From Rhizobium sp. P32RR-XVIII (GTDB taxonomy: Bacteria; Pseudomonadota; Alphaproteobacteria; Rhizobiales; Rhizobiaceae), in assembly GCF_012641395.1 (NCBI RefSeq), contig NZ_JABAIH010000007.1, positions 248,001-312,000 of the forward strand: a stretch of 64,000 nt of DNA, given 5' to 3'. A program made the position numbers and the translations under genes. Shown one piece after another: positions 52,360-59,326 of this stretch (position 1 is its first letter; the number at the start of each line of letters is the position of its first letter). The notes beneath the pieces were generated by a model. The model saw only the letters and a program-made list of their open reading frames with translations. It was not told the origin of the DNA and did no database searches.

Positions 52360-53010
52360 TTACGGCTTCCAGCGCAGGAAGTTGGTGATCAGGGCGAGAC
52401 CGAGCTTCTGGCTCTTTTCCGGATGGAATTGCGATCCGGCCATGTTGTCGCGTCCGACGAATGCCGTCATCGGCCCGCCATAGCTGGTGGTCGCAATGAC
52501 GTCAGCGTTGTCCCTGGCAGCCAGATGGTAGGAATGCACGAAGTAGGCATGCAGGCCATCCGGCCCGGTCGGAATGCCATCGAAAAGCGGATGCGGATGC
52601 TTAAGGTCGAGCGTGTTCCAGCCGATCTGCGGGATCTTCAGTTCCGGATCGTCCGGCGTCATTTCAACGACATCGCCGGGAATCCAGCCGAAACCTTCTG
52701 TCACTGTTTTTTCAAGGCCGCGCGACGACATCAGCTGCATGCCGACGCAAATGCCGAGGAAGGGGCGAGCCTTTTTCTCGACGGATTCAATCAGGGCCTC
52801 CGTCATCCCCGGAACGGCATCGAGCCCGCGGCGGCAATCGGCATAGGCGCCGACCCCCGGAAGGACGATGCGATCGGCCGCCGCGACGTTCTCGGCCCTG
52901 TCCGTGAGATCGATATGCGCATCGATACCCGCCTCGCGTGCGGCGCGTTCAAATGCCTTCGTTGCCGAACGCAGATTGCCTGAACCGTAGTCTATAATTG
53001 CGACGCGCAT
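52360..53010 (-). CDS. hisH: Imidazole glycerol phosphate synthase, glutaminase subunit HisH
   Basis: HisH hydrolyses glutamine and feeds ammonia to HisF. The 216-residue class I glutamine amidotransferase has PGVGAYADC, the catalytic nucleophile Cys88 in LGICVGMQLM, and the His-Glu pair in GSQFHPEKSQ near the C-terminus. The ATG shares one base with the DUF2628 stop, so translation is coupled to that gene of unknown function. Confidence 0.97.
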   Translation of the reverse strand: MRVAIIDYGSGNLRSATKAFERAAREAGIDAHIDLTDRAENVAAADRIVLPGVGAYADCRRGLDAVPGMTEALIESVEKKARPFLGICVGMQLMSSRGLEKTVTEGFGWIPGDVVEMTPDDPELKIPQIGWNTLDLKHPHPLFDGIPTGPDGLHAYFVHSYHLAARDNADVIATTSYGGPMTAFVGRDNMAGSQFHPEKSQKLGLALITNFLRWKP

Positions 53011-53501
53011 CAGCGTCCTCCGTCAAAGCCAAAGAGACCGAGCGACGTCGTATCGCCAGATTTGTTGGAAGAAGGGTTTCGCTTCCAATCAGGGGCCGGC
53101 AGGGCCTTGCCACTCGTAGGGGTTTCTATATTCGAAAAGTAGATGTCTTCTGCGGTCTCAAGCGAATCCGCTGTAATCAAGGCCTCTTCGTTCCAGCCCT
53201 TGGAGGCCAGATTTCGGATCCAAATGTTCATGCCTTCGATGCCGGTGAGAATGCAGGTGCCGACGGTGATCGCAAAGCCTGCGGGCCAAAGACCGGGTCG
53301 ATCCATCAGACAACCGCCGATTGCCTGAAGCAGGAACGCCGCGATCGCAAAGAGCCAAAGCCGGTGTACAAGAAGCCACAGCCAGGGGAAGAGAAAGCCG
53401 AGCAGCGTAAAACCGTCGCGGATGATCCGCGTCTTTTCATGGGCCACATCCGCTCCGCCCGGAGCCGTCAGAACCACATAGCTGGAAGTCATATCGTTCA
53501 A
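53010..53501 (-). CDS. DUF2628 membrane protein within the his operon
   Basis: The 163-residue protein has a short N-terminal stretch (SYVVLTAPGGADVAHEKTRIIRDGF), then three hydrophobic segments (LLGFLFPWLWLLVHRLWLFAIAAFLL; a GLWPAGFAITVGTCILTGI helix), then a polar tail. HEKTRIIRDGFTLLGFLFPWLWLLVHRLW is the DUF2628 signature. Function is unknown. It sits between hisB and hisH and shares a base with hisH, a conserved position in rhizobia that tells little about role, since it shows no enzyme motif. An internal ATG at 53492 is an alternative start. Confidence 0.88.
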   Translation of the reverse strand: MNDMTSSYVVLTAPGGADVAHEKTRIIRDGFTLLGFLFPWLWLLVHRLWLFAIAAFLLQAIGGCLMDRPGLWPAGFAITVGTCILTGIEGMNIWIRNLASKGWNEEALITADSLETAEDIYFSNIETPTSGKALPAPDWKRNPSSNKSGDTTSLGLFGFDGGR

Positions 53502-53516
53502 GCTCCCTCAAGGGGC

Positions 53517-54125
53517 TTAGACGAGCGTGCCCTTCGTCGAGGGAACACGGCCCGCCTGTCTCGGATCGATTTCCGTCGCCGTGCGCAGCGCACGGGCAAC
53601 GGCCTTGAAGCAGGTCTCTGCAATATGGTGATTGTTGGCGCCATAGTGATTCAAGATATGCAATGTGATGCCGGCGTTCTGCGCGAGCGCTTGGAAGAAT
53701 TCGCGCACAAGCTCGGTGTCGAAGGTGCCGATCTTCGGCGCACTGAAGGCAACGTTCCAGACCAGGAATGGACGGCCGGAAAGATCGACGGCGGCCTTCG
53801 TCATCGTCTCGTCCATGGCAAGGTCGATCGACGCGTAGCGGGTGATGCCGCGGCGGTCACCGAGTGCTTTTGCAATCGCTTGCCCTATGGCAATTCCGGT
53901 GTCTTCGACCGTGTGGTGATCGTCGACATGCAGGTCGCCCTTCGTTTCGATCTCCATGTCGATCAGGGAATGTCGCGAAAGCTGGTCGAGCATATGGTCG
54001 AAGAAGCCGACGCCCGTCGAAATCTTGGCTTTGCCGGTACCGTCGAGATTGACGGAAACGGAAACCGAAGTCTCGTTGGTCTTACGGGAAACGGTACCCG
54101 TGCGGCTTGCTGCAGTCTCGGCCAT
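53517..54125 (-). CDS. hisB: Imidazoleglycerol-phosphate dehydratase HisB
   Basis: HisB (dehydratase-only form) removes water from imidazole glycerol phosphate. The 202-residue protein has the Mn-binding histidine motifs GFFDHMLDQLSRHS and VDDHHTVEDTGIA and later SRPFLVWN/NAGITLHIL-type segments. The start is the ATG at 54125, with GGAG 7 nt before it. Codons for a separate phosphatase domain are absent, as expected in alphaproteobacteria. It heads the his operon and is divergent from hslV. A 9-nt segment covering its ribosome-binding site can pair with a complementary segment about 70 nt upstream. Confidence 0.97.
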   Translation of the reverse strand: MAETAASRTGTVSRKTNETSVSVSVNLDGTGKAKISTGVGFFDHMLDQLSRHSLIDMEIETKGDLHVDDHHTVEDTGIAIGQAIAKALGDRRGITRYASIDLAMDETMTKAAVDLSGRPFLVWNVAFSAPKIGTFDTELVREFFQALAQNAGITLHILNHYGANNHHIAETCFKAVARALRTATEIDPRQAGRVPSTKGTLV

Positions 54126-54211
54126 ATGGCGGCTCCATAGGAATGACGGCCGTTCCTTATCAGGCGTTCCCTAAAATATCCAGAACCGCTTCGACAGAAA
54201 AAAGCCGCCAT
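54126..54211 (-). promoter_or_regulatory. Possible hairpin covering the hisB ribosome-binding site
   Basis: On the plus strand ATGGCGGCT (54126-54134) and AGCCGCCAT (54203-54211) are perfect 9-nt inverted arms, 68 nt apart. In the hisB mRNA the 3' arm AGCCGCCAT lies directly before the ATG and overlaps the GGAG ribosome-binding site by two bases. If the transcript starts far enough upstream, the hairpin could hide the start region. Confidence 0.4.
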
Positions 54212-54303
54212 TTGCAATCGGCGCCGGCCAACTTACATAGGGTCCCAACAGAGCCTGTGAGCGGCTCGGCGTAACGCCCGGTGATGCGGGCAAGGGTGTT
54301 TTG

Positions 54304-54831
54304 ATGACTACGATTATTACGGTACGAAAAGGCGGCAAGGTCGTAATCGCGGGCGATGGCCAGGTGAGCCTCGGCCAGACCGTCATGAAGGGCAATGCGC
54401 GCAAGGTGCGCCGCATAGGCAAGGGCGAGGTCATTGCCGGCTTCGCAGGCGCGACCGCAGACGCCTTCACGCTGCTTGAGCGTCTCGAGAAGAAGCTCGA
54501 ACAATATCCCGGTCAGCTGATGCGCGCTGCCGTCGAACTCGCCAAGGACTGGCGCACCGATAAATATCTCCGCAATCTCGAGGCCATGATGCTCGTCGCA
54601 GACAAGACGGTCACGCTGGCAGTAACCGGCAATGGCGACGTTCTGGAGCCTGAGCATGGCGTCATGGCGATCGGTTCCGGTGGCAATTTTGCGCTGGCGG
54701 CTGCCCGTGCCATGGTCGATTCCGACAAATCCGCTGAAGACGTCGCGCGCCGCGCGCTCGATATAGCGGCCGACATCTGCGTCTATACGAACCACAACGT
54801 GGTAGTGGAAACGCTGGATGCCGAGAGCTAA
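54304..54831 (+). CDS. hslV: ATP-dependent protease peptidase subunit HslV (ClpQ)
   Basis: HslV is the proteasome-like threonine peptidase of the HslUV complex. From the ATG at 54304 (MTTIITVRKGGKVVIAGDGQVSLG) the protein has 175 residues; removal of Met exposes the catalytic Thr. GDGQVSLG and GSGGNFALAAARAM are family motifs. A TTG three bases upstream is not needed. The stop overlaps the acetyltransferase gene by 14 nt. I do not see a clear heat-shock sigma-32 promoter upstream. Confidence 0.97.
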   Translation: MTTIITVRKGGKVVIAGDGQVSLGQTVMKGNARKVRRIGKGEVIAGFAGATADAFTLLERLEKKLEQYPGQLMRAAVELAKDWRTDKYLRNLEAMMLVADKTVTLAVTGNGDVLEPEHGVMAIGSGGNFALAAARAMVDSDKSAEDVARRALDIAADICVYTNHNVVVETLDAES

Positions 54832-55342
54832 GCCCACGCCCCGCTACCGCTTTCGCGATGTCCAGCGCGAGGATTTTCCCCGGTTGGCCAACTGGCTCGC
54901 GGAGCCGCACGTCGCGAAATGGTGGGGCGAGCCATCGACGGAGCTTGCATCGATAGAAGAAGCGATGACCAGCGGGCAAACGCGGCCAATGATCGTGGAG
55001 TTGGACGGAGAGCCGATCGGCTATCTGCAGAGCTACGATCCGCATCTTGAAGGGGGACACCCCTATCAGGATCAGCCGAAGGGTACGTTGGGCATCGATA
55101 TCTCGATCGGCATCGCGGAGTTGACAGGCAAGGGGCATGGCAGCGCCATCATCCGGCAGCTTTCCGCCGAGCTTTTCGCCCGCGGTGCCACGCGCATCGT
55201 CATCGACCCTGATCCCGAAAATGTGCAAGCGATCAGGGCTTATGAAAAGGCAGGCTTCCGCTACATCGACACAAGAACTTCCATTTATGGTCCGGCCCAT
55301 TTCATGGCGCTGGACGCACCCGAAGAAACGGACTTGATATGA
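54818..55342 (+). CDS. GNAT N-acetyltransferase (AAC(6')-like) between hslV and hslU
   Basis: The 174-residue protein has the GNAT fold with YRFRDVQREDFPRLANWLAEPHVAKWW at the N-terminus (aminoglycoside 6'-acetyltransferase-like), YLQSYDP, and the acetyl-CoA loop ELTGKGHGSAIIRQLSAELF followed by IDPDPENVQAIRAYEKAGFRYI. The substrate is unknown; a drug-resistance role should not be assumed from similarity. It overlaps hslV by 14 nt and hslU by 4 nt, so it is translated with the protease. This gene order is seen in other rhizobia. Confidence 0.92.
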   Translation: MPRAKPTPRYRFRDVQREDFPRLANWLAEPHVAKWWGEPSTELASIEEAMTSGQTRPMIVELDGEPIGYLQSYDPHLEGGHPYQDQPKGTLGIDISIGIAELTGKGHGSAIIRQLSAELFARGATRIVIDPDPENVQAIRAYEKAGFRYIDTRTSIYGPAHFMALDAPEETDLI

Positions 55343-56646
55343 CCACTTTTTCTCCCCGGGAGATCGTCTCCGAACTCGACCGTTACATCATCGGCCAGCA
55401 CGAAGCCAAGCGGGCGGTGGCGATCGCCTTGCGCAACCGCTGGCGGCGCCAGCAGCTCGATCCGGACCTGCGTGACGAAGTCATGCCCAAGAACATCCTG
55501 ATGATCGGCCCGACCGGCGTCGGCAAGACGGAGATTTCCCGGCGTCTCGCCAAGCTTGCAGGTGCTCCGTTCATCAAGGTCGAGGCCACCAAGTTCACCG
55601 AGGTCGGTTATGTCGGCCGCGATGTCGAACAGATCGTCCGCGACCTCGTCGAAATCGGCATCGGGCTCGCGCGCGATAAGAAGCGCGCCGAAGTCGAGGC
55701 GAAGGCCCATATGAGCGCCGAGGAACGTGTCCTTGACGCACTCGTCGGCGCTACCGCCTCTCCGGCAACACGCGACAGCTTCCGCCGGAAGCTGCGCAAC
55801 GGCGAGCTGGACGACAAGGAAATCGATATCGAAGTCGCTGACACGGGCGCGGGCATGGGCGGATTTGAAATTCCGGGCATGCCGGGTGCCAACATCGGGG
55901 TGCTCAATATCTCCGAGATGTTCGGCAAGGCGCTGGGCGGACGGACCAAGAAGGTCCGCACGACGGTCAAGGCCTCCTATACCGATCTGATCCGCGACGA
56001 ATCCGACAAGCTGATCGACAACGAGATCATTCAGCGCGAAGCCGTGCGGGCGGTCGAGAATGACGGTATCGTCTTCCTCGACGAAATCGACAAGATCGCG
56101 GCGCGAGACGGTGGCATGGGAGCGGGCGTCTCCCGCGAGGGCGTGCAGCGCGATCTGCTGCCGCTTGTCGAAGGCACGACGGTTTCGACAAAATATGGCC
56201 CGGTAAAAACTGACCATATTCTCTTTATCGCGTCCGGGGCCTTCCACGTTTCGAAGCCGTCCGATCTGCTGCCGGAACTGCAGGGCCGTCTGCCGATTCG
56301 CGTCGAGCTTCGGCCGCTCAACAAGGAAGACTTCCGCCGTATCCTGACCGAAACGGAGGCGAGCCTGATCCGCCAATACCGTGCGCTCATGGAAACGGAA
56401 GAACTGCATCTCGAATTCACCGACGATGCGATTGACGCCTTGGCCGACGTCGCTGTCCATTTGAACTCGTCGGTAGAAAACATCGGTGCACGCCGCCTGC
56501 AGACCGTCATGGAACGGGTCTTGGACGAGATCTCCTTCAATGCGCCGGATCGCGGCGGTTCGGCGGTAACAATCGACGCGGCCTACGTGCGTGAGCACGT
56601 CGGCGATCTGGCGCAGAACACGGACCTCTCGCGCTTTATCCTGTGA
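55339..56646 (+). CDS. hslU: ATP-dependent protease ATPase subunit HslU (ClpY)
   Basis: HslU is the AAA+ unfoldase that feeds HslV. The 435-residue protein has the P-loop GPTGVGKT (57-64), the GYVGRDVEQIVRDL pore-region motif, Walker B IVFLDEIDKIA, sensor segments, and the C-terminal LSRFIL tail that docks into HslV. The intermediate domain is present. It overlaps the GNAT gene by 4 nt and is followed by a strong terminator. Confidence 0.98.
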   Translation: MTTFSPREIVSELDRYIIGQHEAKRAVAIALRNRWRRQQLDPDLRDEVMPKNILMIGPTGVGKTEISRRLAKLAGAPFIKVEATKFTEVGYVGRDVEQIVRDLVEIGIGLARDKKRAEVEAKAHMSAEERVLDALVGATASPATRDSFRRKLRNGELDDKEIDIEVADTGAGMGGFEIPGMPGANIGVLNISEMFGKALGGRTKKVRTTVKASYTDLIRDESDKLIDNEIIQREAVRAVENDGIVFLDEIDKIAARDGGMGAGVSREGVQRDLLPLVEGTTVSTKYGPVKTDHILFIASGAFHVSKPSDLLPELQGRLPIRVELRPLNKEDFRRILTETEASLIRQYRALMETEELHLEFTDDAIDALADVAVHLNSSVENIGARRLQTVMERVLDEISFNAPDRGGSAVTIDAAYVREHVGDLAQNTDLSRFIL

Positions 56647-56710
56647 CATAGCCGCACCGGCTGGAGCCTTTGCGGATCTCGCAGCGGATGTGACATTCTA
56701 AACTCTCGAC

Positions 56711-56744
56711 AGCGGGCCTTTTACTTCTTAGTGAAAGGCCCGCT
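56711..56744 (+). terminator. Intrinsic terminator after hslU
   Basis: AGCGGGCCTTT (56711-56721) pairs perfectly with AAAGGCCCGCT (56734-56744) around a 12-nt loop and is followed by TTGTTT. Confidence 0.9.
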
Positions 56745-56835
56745 TTGTTTATGGCTGCGGCTTTTTTCGGCCAAGATTGTGGTCCAGTCAGCGCGCTTCG
56801 CCTAAAGACGATGTAACCAGACGGAATAGCTGATC

Positions 56836-57783
56836 GTGCGACGCCTTTTGACATGCCTCCTGATCGCCATTGCGGCGCTGACATCCGTGCCCGCCTACGC
56901 CATGCAGGTCGTGCCGCCCGGTAACCGCAACATCGAGCAGCCGGCGGTCCCCGGCGCATCCGTCCGGCGTACCAAAGGGACCAAGACGACGTTCGATCGT
57001 AAATACGAGAAGGTTTACGAACTTCTCTCCACCGATCACGAGCTGATGGGCAAGATCAGGAAGACCGCGGCGGCCTACGGCATCGATCCGATCCACGTCA
57101 TCGGCGCCATCGTCGGCGAACATACCTATAATGTCGATGCCTACGACCGCCTTCAGGCTTACTACGTGAAGGCTGCCTCCTATGCCGGCGAGAGCTTCCG
57201 CTTTGCCTATGATGGCGAGGATGTCGATACCTTTGTCGGGCGTCCGCAATTTGCCGCGTGCAACAGTAAAGGCGATTCCTATACGCTCTGGTCCTGCCGC
57301 GAAGATGTCTGGGAAAGCGACTTCCGCGGCAAGACCGTCGGCGGCAAGAGTTTCCCGAACAATCGCTTCAGCGCCGTGTTCTTCCAGCCGTTCTATGCCG
57401 GCCAGACCTTTGGTCTCGGTCAGGTGAACCCGCTGACAGCCTTGATGCTCTCGGATCTGGTCAGCCGTGTGTCCGGCTATCCGAAGCTGAACGAAAAGGA
57501 TGCAGGTGCTGTCTACCGCGCCATCATGGAGCCGGATGTTTCACTCGCCTTCGTTGCAGCCTCCATTCGGAAATCGATCGACGACTACAAGCAGATCGCC
57601 GGCATGGATATTTCCGGAAATCCCGGCCTGACCGCCACGCTCTACAATGTCGGCAATTCCAGGCAGCGCGCGGCAACCCTCGCGGCCAAGAACCGCGATG
57701 CGAGCGTCCCCGTCTGGCCGGAGGAGAACTATTACGGCTGGCTGATCAACGACAAGCTGGACGAGCTCAAAGGCCTGCTCTAA
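56836..57783 (+). CDS. Exported DUF1402 protein
   Basis: The 315-residue protein starts at a GTG and has a clear signal peptide (MRRLLTCLLIAIAALTSVPAYA, cleavage near residue 22). The mature part contains IDPIHVIGAIVGEHTYNVDAYD, the FGLGQVNPLTALMLSDLV segment and TLYNVGNSRQRAATL. This corresponds to the DUF1402 family, which has no established function. The pattern of an early Glu (GEHTYN) and GLGQVNPLTAL followed by a TLYNVG repeat recalls lytic-transglycosylase-like folds, but that is my inference. A terminator precedes it and P450 follows after 43 nt. Confidence 0.87.
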   Translation: MRRLLTCLLIAIAALTSVPAYAMQVVPPGNRNIEQPAVPGASVRRTKGTKTTFDRKYEKVYELLSTDHELMGKIRKTAAAYGIDPIHVIGAIVGEHTYNVDAYDRLQAYYVKAASYAGESFRFAYDGEDVDTFVGRPQFAACNSKGDSYTLWSCREDVWESDFRGKTVGGKSFPNNRFSAVFFQPFYAGQTFGLGQVNPLTALMLSDLVSRVSGYPKLNEKDAGAVYRAIMEPDVSLAFVAASIRKSIDDYKQIAGMDISGNPGLTATLYNVGNSRQRAATLAAKNRDASVPVWPEENYYGWLINDKLDELKGLL

Positions 57784-57826
57784 CTTTCGCCTACGCGGAG
57801 GCGATCTTCCGCGAAGGGCCATTTCC

Positions 57827-59236
57827 ATGGATATGCGACCGGAGCCTTTCGTTCCACCCGCGCCGTTGCCGCGCACCGCGCCGCCGGGCCGGCTTGAGCT
57901 CATCCGCACGATCTTTCGCAATCCCCTAGAGCTCTGGGGCGAGCCCTCCTACACGCTGCCGTGGGTCGAGACGCGGTTCTTCGGGGGACGCACGTTGATC
58001 GTCAATGAACCCGGGCTGATCAAGCACGTGCTGGTCGACAACGCCGCAAACTATCGCATGTCGGACGTCCGCCAGCTCATCCTGCGCCCCATCCTGCGCG
58101 ATGGCTTGCTAACCGCCGAAGGGGAGGTGTGGAAGCGATCGCGCAAGGCGGTCGCGCCGGTCTTCACGCCACGCCACGCAAACGGATTTGCCGGCCAGAT
58201 GCTCCGGCAGGCGGAGGACTATGCTCGGAAATACGCCGCGGCCGGCAGCGAGGGAAAGGTCTTCGAGATCGCCACCGACATGACCGAGCTGACGTTCGCC
58301 ATTCTCGCCGACACGCTCTTTTCGGGCGAGATCGTCACCTCCGACAGCTTCGCCGACGATGTGAACGCGCTTCTGCATCGCATGGGGCGCGTCGATCCGA
58401 TGGATTTGCTGCGGGCGCCGTCCTGGGTTCCGCGCGTGACGCGCATCGGCGGCCGGAAAGTCCTCGACAAGTTCCGCAACATCGTGCGCGACACGATGGA
58501 TGCCCGCCTGCGGCGTATGAAGGCCGATCGAGCGACAACGCCTGAGGATTTCCTCACCCTGCTTCTCGACCAGGCGGCAAGCGGGAGCCTTAGCGACGAA
58601 GAAATCGAAGACAATATACTGACCTTCATCGGCGCCGGCCACGAAACGACGGCGAGGGCGCTCGCCTGGACGCTCTATTGCGTCGCAAACAGCCCGCATA
58701 TTCGTGCTGCCATGGAGGAGGAAATCGACCGCGTTCTCGCCAGCGGCGCGAAGCCCGTCCACTGGCTTGAGTTGATGCCGTACACGCGTGCCGCTCTGGA
58801 GGAAGCGCTGAGGCTCTATCCCCCCGCACCTTCGATCAACCGCGCCGCGATCGGGGCGGACCGGTGGACGACTGCAACGGGCGAGACGGTTGAAATCGAT
58901 CCCGGCGTCACCGTTCTGATCATGCCCTGGACGCTGCATCGCCACGAACTCTACTGGGAGAAACCCAGGGCCTATATGCCGGAGCGGTTCCTGCCAGAGA
59001 ATCGAGGCAAAATCGGGCGCTTCCAGTTTCTGCCATTTGGTGCCGGCCCGCGTGTCTGCATCGGCGCCACCTTTGCTCTGCAGGAAGCAGTCATCGCGCT
59101 TGCCGTTCTGATGAGCCGGTTCCGCTTCGACGTGACGGACGAAACGAACCCCTGGCCGGTACAGAAGCTGACGACCCAGCCGCAGAACGGTCTGCCGATG
59201 CGGGTCACGTCGCGCACTGTTTCCGCTGGGGCATAA
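57827..59236 (+). CDS. Cytochrome P450
   Basis: The 469-residue protein is a soluble bacterial cytochrome P450. The I-helix oxygen motif is GAGHETT, the ExxR motif is in EEALRLYP, and the haem loop is FLPFGAGPRVCIG with the thiolate ligand Cys411. There is no N-terminal membrane helix. Substrate is unknown: the I-helix and haem loop look like fatty acid or alkane hydroxylase-type enzymes, but this is not enough to assign. No ferredoxin or reductase gene is adjacent, so redox partners must be supplied elsewhere. It lies between the DUF1402 gene and glcB. Confidence 0.95.
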   Translation: MDMRPEPFVPPAPLPRTAPPGRLELIRTIFRNPLELWGEPSYTLPWVETRFFGGRTLIVNEPGLIKHVLVDNAANYRMSDVRQLILRPILRDGLLTAEGEVWKRSRKAVAPVFTPRHANGFAGQMLRQAEDYARKYAAAGSEGKVFEIATDMTELTFAILADTLFSGEIVTSDSFADDVNALLHRMGRVDPMDLLRAPSWVPRVTRIGGRKVLDKFRNIVRDTMDARLRRMKADRATTPEDFLTLLLDQAASGSLSDEEIEDNILTFIGAGHETTARALAWTLYCVANSPHIRAAMEEEIDRVLASGAKPVHWLELMPYTRAALEEALRLYPPAPSINRAAIGADRWTTATGETVEIDPGVTVLIMPWTLHRHELYWEKPRAYMPERFLPENRGKIGRFQFLPFGAGPRVCIGATFALQEAVIALAVLMSRFRFDVTDETNPWPVQKLTTQPQNGLPMRVTSRTVSAGA

Positions 59237-59326
59237 ATCTTTTGGATTATTGCAGAATTGACTGTGAATAAAAGCCGCGCAAAGTAGCAGCATCAGAAAT
59301 GCTGCCGTCCGCAGGAGGAAAATTGC

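Noticed and set aside
54126..54303. Heat-shock sigma-32 promoter for hslV
   Set aside because: No convincing CTTG-type -35 with a matching -10 at the right spacing was seen.
54818..55342. Aminoglycoside resistance gene
   Set aside because: The GNAT protein resembles AAC(6') in general fold only; its fixed place between hslV and hslU suggests a housekeeping function.
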